From positions 1-8,506 of the forward strand of contig CACXFX010000187.1 of NCBI GenBank assembly GCA_902767055.1: DNA of 8,506 bases. Reading direction: 5' to 3'. The notes beneath the pieces were generated by a model that saw nothing but the letters and a program-made list of their open reading frames with translations, searched no databases and was not told where the DNA came from. The stretch is from an uncultured Pseudomonadota bacterium (lineage in GTDB: Bacteria; Pseudomonadota; Alphaproteobacteria; RF32; CAG-239). How positions within the stretch are numbered: position 1 is the stretch's first letter; the number at the start of each line of letters is the position of its first letter. Position numbers and translations under genes: made by a program. Below are positions 5,822 through 8,506 of the stretch, in pieces.

Positions 5822-7144
5822 TTATTTATCATCGAACGTGTAAAGCTCTTTGACTGAAACTTTCTTTTCGGTTATTTGAGCTTTTGCTATAATCGCATCA
5901 ACGATTTTTTCTTCCATCACCGGCGCTTTTAAGGCCTCAACAGCGTTTTTGTTTTTAAGATAAAAATCAAAAACGGCTTTTTCTTGTCCGGGATATTTGC
6001 GTGCTTCGTTCATAATCGCTTTATTTAAATCATCGGAAGTGATTTGAACTTTCTCTTTAGCACCGACTTCGGATAAGATAATACCTAATTTAACGCGACG
6101 CTCGGCAATCTCTTTATATTCTTTTAAAAGATCTTTTTCTTTTTTGGATTTTTCATAATCGTCAAGCTCGTTGTTTGCTTTAGCATGTTCATACTGTTTT
6201 AAAATACCGTCATATTCGGCATCAACCAAGCTCTGAGGTAATTCGATTTTATAATCTTTATCCAAAATGTCTAAAAGCGCACGTTTTAATTTCATCTTAG
6301 AAGCGGCTTCGTAATCCTGCTTGATACGCTCGGCGACATTTTTCTTTAAATCAGCTAAGTCTTTAGCACCCAATGATTTTGCAAATTCATCATTGATTTC
6401 AACTTTTTTAAGTGTGCGCAATTCTTTGATTTCAACAGCAAAAACAGCATCTTTTGAAGCCAAATCTTTAGCATGATAATCTTCCGGAAATTTGACTTTA
6501 ACATCTTTTTTATCGCCCTTTTTAAGACCGATTAATTGATCTTCAAAACCGGGAATAAAAGAGTTTGAACCGAGTTCCAAAGGATAATCAACCCCTTTGC
6601 CGCCCTTAAATTCTTCCCCGTTAATGGTACCAACAAAATCAATCACGACAATATCGCCTTTTTTAGAGGCCCTGTTTTGTGAAATAACTTCTGTTTCACG
6701 GCGGGATTGAGCAACATATTCAAGCGATTTATTGATTTCTTCTTCGGGAACTTCTGCCATCGGTTTTTCAAGTTTTATTTTTGAAAAATCACTGAGTTTA
6801 ACATCAGGTAAAACTTCAACTTCCATTGAAAATTCAATATCTTTTCCTTCTTCAAACTTTGAAAGTTTGACGTTCGGCTCATGCGTGATACGAAGATTAT
6901 TTTCAGCAATAATTTCATTAACGCTTTTTTGAATGATTTCTTCTAAAGCGTCACCGACTGCCGCACCGCGGAATTTTTGATTAATCATTGCTGCGGGGGC
7001 TTTACCGGGTCTGAAACCGGGAAGTTTTGTTGTTTTTGCAAGTTTTTGAATATGTGATTGAACTTCTTTTTCAAAATCTGCAGCTTCAATGACGGCCTTA
7101 AATTTTTTGACCAAACCTTTTGATTTTTCTTCAGTAACTTTCAT
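5822..7144 (-). CDS. tig: Trigger factor (ribosome-associated chaperone and peptidyl-prolyl isomerase)
   Basis: A 440-residue protein of normal trigger-factor length. The N-terminal domain carries the ribosome-docking signature GFRPGKAP (43-50). The FKBP-type PPIase domain spans about 160-247 (KKGDIVVIDFVGTINGEEF, LGSNSFIPGFEDQLIGLKKGD, VFAVEIKEL), and the remaining Lys/Glu-rich helical region is the substrate-cradling C-terminal domain. It binds the ribosome near the exit tunnel and protects nascent chains. The ATG at 7144 has only a weak AAGAG upstream, and the tRNA-Leu CCA end lies 19 bases before it. tig is therefore probably cotranscribed with the tRNA and its mRNA 5' end set by tRNA processing. 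No clpP follows; the convergent mlaC terminator does. Confidence 0.97.
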   Translation of the reverse strand: MKVTEEKSKGLVKKFKAVIEAADFEKEVQSHIQKLAKTTKLPGFRPGKAPAAMINQKFRGAAVGDALEEIIQKSVNEIIAENNLRITHEPNVKLSKFEEGKDIEFSMEVEVLPDVKLSDFSKIKLEKPMAEVPEEEINKSLEYVAQSRRETEVISQNRASKKGDIVVIDFVGTINGEEFKGGKGVDYPLELGSNSFIPGFEDQLIGLKKGDKKDVKVKFPEDYHAKDLASKDAVFAVEIKELRTLKKVEINDEFAKSLGAKDLADLKKNVAERIKQDYEAASKMKLKRALLDILDKDYKIELPQSLVDAEYDGILKQYEHAKANNELDDYEKSKKEKDLLKEYKEIAERRVKLGIILSEVGAKEKVQITSDDLNKAIMNEARKYPGQEKAVFDFYLKNKNAVEALKAPVMEEKIVDAIIAKAQITEKKVSVKELYTFDDK

Positions 7145-7163
7145 ATTTTTCTCTTTTGTTAAA

Positions 7164-7248
7164 TGGTGCGGACGGAGGGACTTGAACCCACACGCCTTTC
7201 GGCACCAGATCCTAAGTCTGGCGCGTCTGCCAATTTCGCCACGTCCGC
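7164..7248 (-). tRNA. tRNA-Leu(UAG), CCA encoded
   Basis: On the minus strand the acceptor halves GCGGACG (7248-7242) and CGTCCGC (7174-7168) pair perfectly. The anticodon stem CCAGA/TCTGG encloses CTTAGGA with anticodon TAG. A long variable arm (TGCCGAAAGGCGT) and the T-loop GTTCAAGTC confirm a class II leucine tRNA. The discriminator A and an encoded CCA occupy 7167-7164. It has its own promoter upstream and is immediately followed by tig. Confidence 0.96.
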
Positions 7249-7272
7249 GGTTAAACCTTTTGACTGGATGCG

Positions 7273-7301
7273 ATACTATTCAAAAAAATTTCGAAAATCA
7301 A
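7273..7301 (-). promoter_or_regulatory. Promoter of the tRNA-Leu/tig transcript
   Basis: On the minus strand TTGATT (7301-7296) is followed after exactly 17 bases by TAGTAT (7278-7273). The expected start near 7265 leaves about 17 nt of 5' leader before the mature tRNA. No other convincing promoter separates the tRNA from tig. Confidence 0.65.
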
Positions 7302-7356
7302 GTAAATAATGAAAGAAAAACAGATGTTTTTTTTAAATGTTTAAAAAAAATAATAT

Positions 7357-7388
7357 TTGACTTTTATATTTATATATGTCACTATAGA
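7357..7388 (+). promoter_or_regulatory. Possible promoter of the second LRR gene
   Basis: TTGACT (7357-7362) is a good -35. The nearest -10-like hexamer, TATAGA (7383-7388), is 20 bases away, longer than ideal; the 17-base position reads CACTAT. Transcription from here would begin near 7392-7395, at the edge of the palindrome in the leader. Confidence 0.35.
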
Positions 7389-7394
7389 TATGTA

Positions 7395-7560
7395 ACCGAA
7401 ACGGTTTCGGTGTTTAATCAACACGTTCATCGTATAAACTCCTTGATGAGGAGTTGTCGAGATAAGCGCAATTTTGCGGCGAATAAGGCAAGCTGTACGA
7501 TGACAGTTGATTAACTCCTCCGCTTTGGTTTTTATCTGAAGCGATTTTTTTTGGAGAAAT
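7395..7560 (+). promoter_or_regulatory. Structured leader of the second LRR gene with attenuator-like competing helices
   Basis: The leader starts with a perfect 17-base odd palindrome (7395-7411, ACCGAAAC, central G, GTTTCGGT), which could be an operator or a hairpin. Next comes hairpin 7437-7455 (AACTCCT/AGGAGTT). Its 3' arm, as GAGGAGTT 7448-7455, is equally complementary to AACTCCTC at 7513-7520. The second pairing would enclose two small stem-loops (CGCA/TGCG at 7467-7478 and CTGT/ACAG at 7493-7506), forming a three-way junction immediately before a terminator-like hairpin (7521-7552). That layout, with mutually exclusive helices next to a terminator, is typical of riboswitches or attenuators. 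I could not match it to a named class. Confidence 0.45.
7521..7552 (+). terminator. Attenuator-like intrinsic terminator directly before the LRR gene
   Basis: CGCTT (7521-7525) pairs with AAGCG (7539-7543), with a possible extra T-G pair, followed by A and eight T residues (7545-7552). The GGAG Shine-Dalgarno of the LRR gene (7553-7556) begins immediately after the T-run, so termination here would abolish the mRNA just before its ribosome site. The five-to-six-pair stem is modest, so this could be leaky or regulated rather than a full stop. Confidence 0.5.
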
Positions 7561-7563
7561 AAT

Positions 7564-8346
7564 ATGAAAAAATGGATTTTTGTTTTGGGTTTGTTTTTAA
7601 GTTTTAATGTATATTGTGACGAAATAACAATCATTGATCAAACCGACCCGAATGACGCAACAACAAAATGCGGTGATAATTGTACTTGGACGCTTTACAG
7701 TGACGGAACGCTTGAAATCAAAGGAACAGGTGAAATGTATGAGTGGAGAGGAATAGGAGATACATCATACGGACATGATTACGCTTCAACTGCACCTTGG
7801 GATAAATATTATAACAGTGTTCAAAAAGTTGATATATCCGGTGTTTCAAGTATAGGAACATATTCTTTTCGTCATTTTGGGTTATTGTCTGAAATAAATA
7901 TATCAGATGATGTTTTAACAATCGGTTATGGTGCATTTGATTACGTTCCGGCTTTATCAGAACTGAAATTACCGGATAACTTAACAACAATTTCAGATGC
8001 GGCTTTTATGTATAATGAATTTTCAAATTTAACCATACCGGATAGTGTTACTTATTTAAGTCCGACTGCTTTTTATAATTCATCACTTACAAATTTATAT
8101 TGTTCTTCAGCACAAAAGCAAATATGTCTTGAGGCCTTAAAAGAGGCCGGATATAGTGATGAGCGAATTGAAAATGTATTAAAACTGTATCAAAAACAAA
8201 ACGGACAGTATTTTTATAAAGGTAAATTTTATAAAAATTCATCCGATGTCGGCAGTTTAAGTTGGATTAAAAAGCGTATTTACAGTATTGATGAAGCAAA
8301 TCTTGTAACAGGTGAAAAGAATCGTATCTCAATAAAATATAAGTAA
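7564..8346 (+). CDS. Secreted BspA-type leucine-rich-repeat protein
   Basis: A complete 260-residue protein. Residues 1-18 form a signal peptide (MKKWIFVLGLFLSFNVYC before DE). Cys36 and Cys40 in CGDNCTW precede TLEIKGTGEM (49-58) and an APWDKYYNSVQKVDI segment, the standard lead-in to BspA repeats. About four LRR_5 repeats follow (about 85-175), with VSSIGTYSF, VLTIGYGAF, LPDNLTTISDAAF and IPDSVTYLSPTAF. A Cys pair (YCSSAQKQIC) marks the end of the repeats. The tail has aromatic and basic residues (YFYKGKFYKN, WIKKRIYSIDEAN, NRISIKYK) and may be a separate C-terminal module for anchoring or secretion. The start has GGAG seven bases upstream. It is probably a surface or periplasmic binding protein; the ligand is unknown. 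It is related to the gene at 1-552. Confidence 0.9.
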   Translation: MKKWIFVLGLFLSFNVYCDEITIIDQTDPNDATTKCGDNCTWTLYSDGTLEIKGTGEMYEWRGIGDTSYGHDYASTAPWDKYYNSVQKVDISGVSSIGTYSFRHFGLLSEINISDDVLTIGYGAFDYVPALSELKLPDNLTTISDAAFMYNEFSNLTIPDSVTYLSPTAFYNSSLTNLYCSSAQKQICLEALKEAGYSDERIENVLKLYQKQNGQYFYKGKFYKNSSDVGSLSWIKKRIYSIDEANLVTGEKNRISIKYK

Positions 8347-8363
8347 AAAATTTGAAATTTTTT
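8345..8363. other. Perfect A/T palindrome after the LRR gene
   Basis: AAAAAATTT (8345-8353), G, AAATTTTTT (8355-8363) is a perfect nine-base-arm palindrome beginning inside the stop codon. It ends in six T residues and could act as a weak terminator, but the stem has no GC pairs, so termination is uncertain. No better terminator lies before the tRNA promoter. Confidence 0.35.
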
Positions 8364-8374
8364 AAAAAAACTTG

Positions 8375-8403
8375 TTGCAAATTAAATTTTAGTTTGTTAT
8401 AAG
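8375..8403 (+). promoter_or_regulatory. Promoter of tRNA-Lys
   Basis: TTGCAA (8375-8380) lies 17 bases before TATAAG (8398-8403), a five-of-six -10 box. The predicted start near 8410 leaves a short leader before the tRNA at 8423. Confidence 0.6.
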
Positions 8404-8422
8404 AGGCTCATCTGATTGTTAT

Positions 8423-8498
8423 GCGTGTATAGCTCAGTTGGTAGAGCAACTGACTCTTAATCAGTGGGTCCGGGGTTCGAGCCCCCGTGCGCGTACCA
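8423..8498 (+). tRNA. tRNA-Lys(CUU), CCA encoded
   Basis: A 76-base cloverleaf: acceptor GCGTGTA with TGCGCGT, D-arm GCTC/GAGC, anticodon stem ACTGA/TCAGT enclosing CTCTTAA (anticodon CTT), T-arm CGGGG/CCCCG with loop TTCGAGC, discriminator A and encoded CCA. The first acceptor pair is G1-U72, with further G-U pairs inside the stem. Confidence 0.95.
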
Positions 8499-8506
8499 AT
8501 AAAAAA

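Larger units (their letters stand above)
7249..7563. other. Intergenic region between tRNA-Leu and the second LRR gene
   Basis: These 315 bases contain no supported protein gene. The left part holds the minus-strand tRNA-Leu promoter (7273-7301). An AT-rich centre with A and T runs (about 7315-7356) separates it from a possible plus-strand promoter (7357-7388). The right part is the structured leader and terminator-like hairpin ahead of the LRR gene. Confidence 0.6.

Noticed and set aside
7341..7427. Minus-strand short ORF (29 codons, starting MNVLIKHRN) with an AAGGAG-like sequence upstream
   Set aside because: The Shine-Dalgarno-like bases are one arm of the leader hairpin at 7437-7455. 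The peptide is compositionally AT-driven and the ORF runs through the likely promoter region of the opposite-strand LRR gene.
7089..7514. Plus-strand open frame of 141 codons
   Set aside because: It overlaps the start of tig antisense, the whole tRNA-Leu and the structured leader, and resembles no protein family.
1..8506. CRISPR arrays, insertion sequences, prophage genes, toxin-antitoxin or defence systems
   Set aside because: No regularly spaced direct repeats, transposase, integrase or phage-like reading frames were seen.

Overview
The window is an AT-rich bacterial chromosome segment, most likely from an uncultured, host-associated (gut-type) alphaproteobacterium. The basis is a DUF2155 protein beside MlaD/MlaC-type lipid-transport genes (an alphaproteobacterial neighbourhood), a tRNA-Leu directly ahead of tig, and two secreted BspA-type leucine-rich-repeat proteins of the sort common in gut bacteria. 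TGA is used as a stop, so the genetic code looks standard. The lineage is an inference; no 16S gene is present.

Layout. (1) 1-552, minus: 5' part of a secreted BspA-type LRR gene running off the left edge. (2) 553-1034: no protein gene, but a clear transcription unit on the minus strand. A near-consensus sigma-70 promoter (897-925) is followed by about 250 nt with extensive nested self-complementarity and ends in a rho-independent terminator (643-669), about 90 nt before the LRR gene. (3) 1035-2869, plus: a Gfo/Idh/MocA oxidoreductase and truA, separated by a GC-rich REP-like hairpin. (4) 2905-5804, plus: a compact five-gene operon from a TTGACA-N17-TAGAAT promoter to a strong bidirectional terminator: LprI-like secreted protein, two tandem MlaD/MCE proteins, a DUF2155 protein with an acidic extension, and MlaC. 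The last four starts overlap or abut the preceding stops. (5) 5822-7301, minus: promoter, tRNA-Leu(UAG) and tig, convergent with the Mla operon. (6) 7249-7563: intergenic region with a structured leader and an attenuator-like terminator directly before the Shine-Dalgarno of the second LRR gene. (7) 7564-8346, plus: complete BspA-type LRR protein. (8) 8375-8498: promoter and tRNA-Lys(CUU).

How it fits together. The Mla-type operon supplies membrane-anchored MCE proteins and the periplasmic carrier of a retrograde phospholipid transport system; its permease and ATPase (MlaE, MlaF) must be elsewhere. TruA, the tRNAs and trigger factor are housekeeping translation and folding functions. The two LRR proteins are probable surface or periplasmic factors. 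Both are preceded by long leaders with self-complementary segments and a terminator upstream of the coding start, which suggests RNA-based control. The 643-890 minus-strand RNA is the most unusual element; I could not match it to tmRNA, SRP RNA, RNase P RNA, 6S RNA or a riboswitch class I know.
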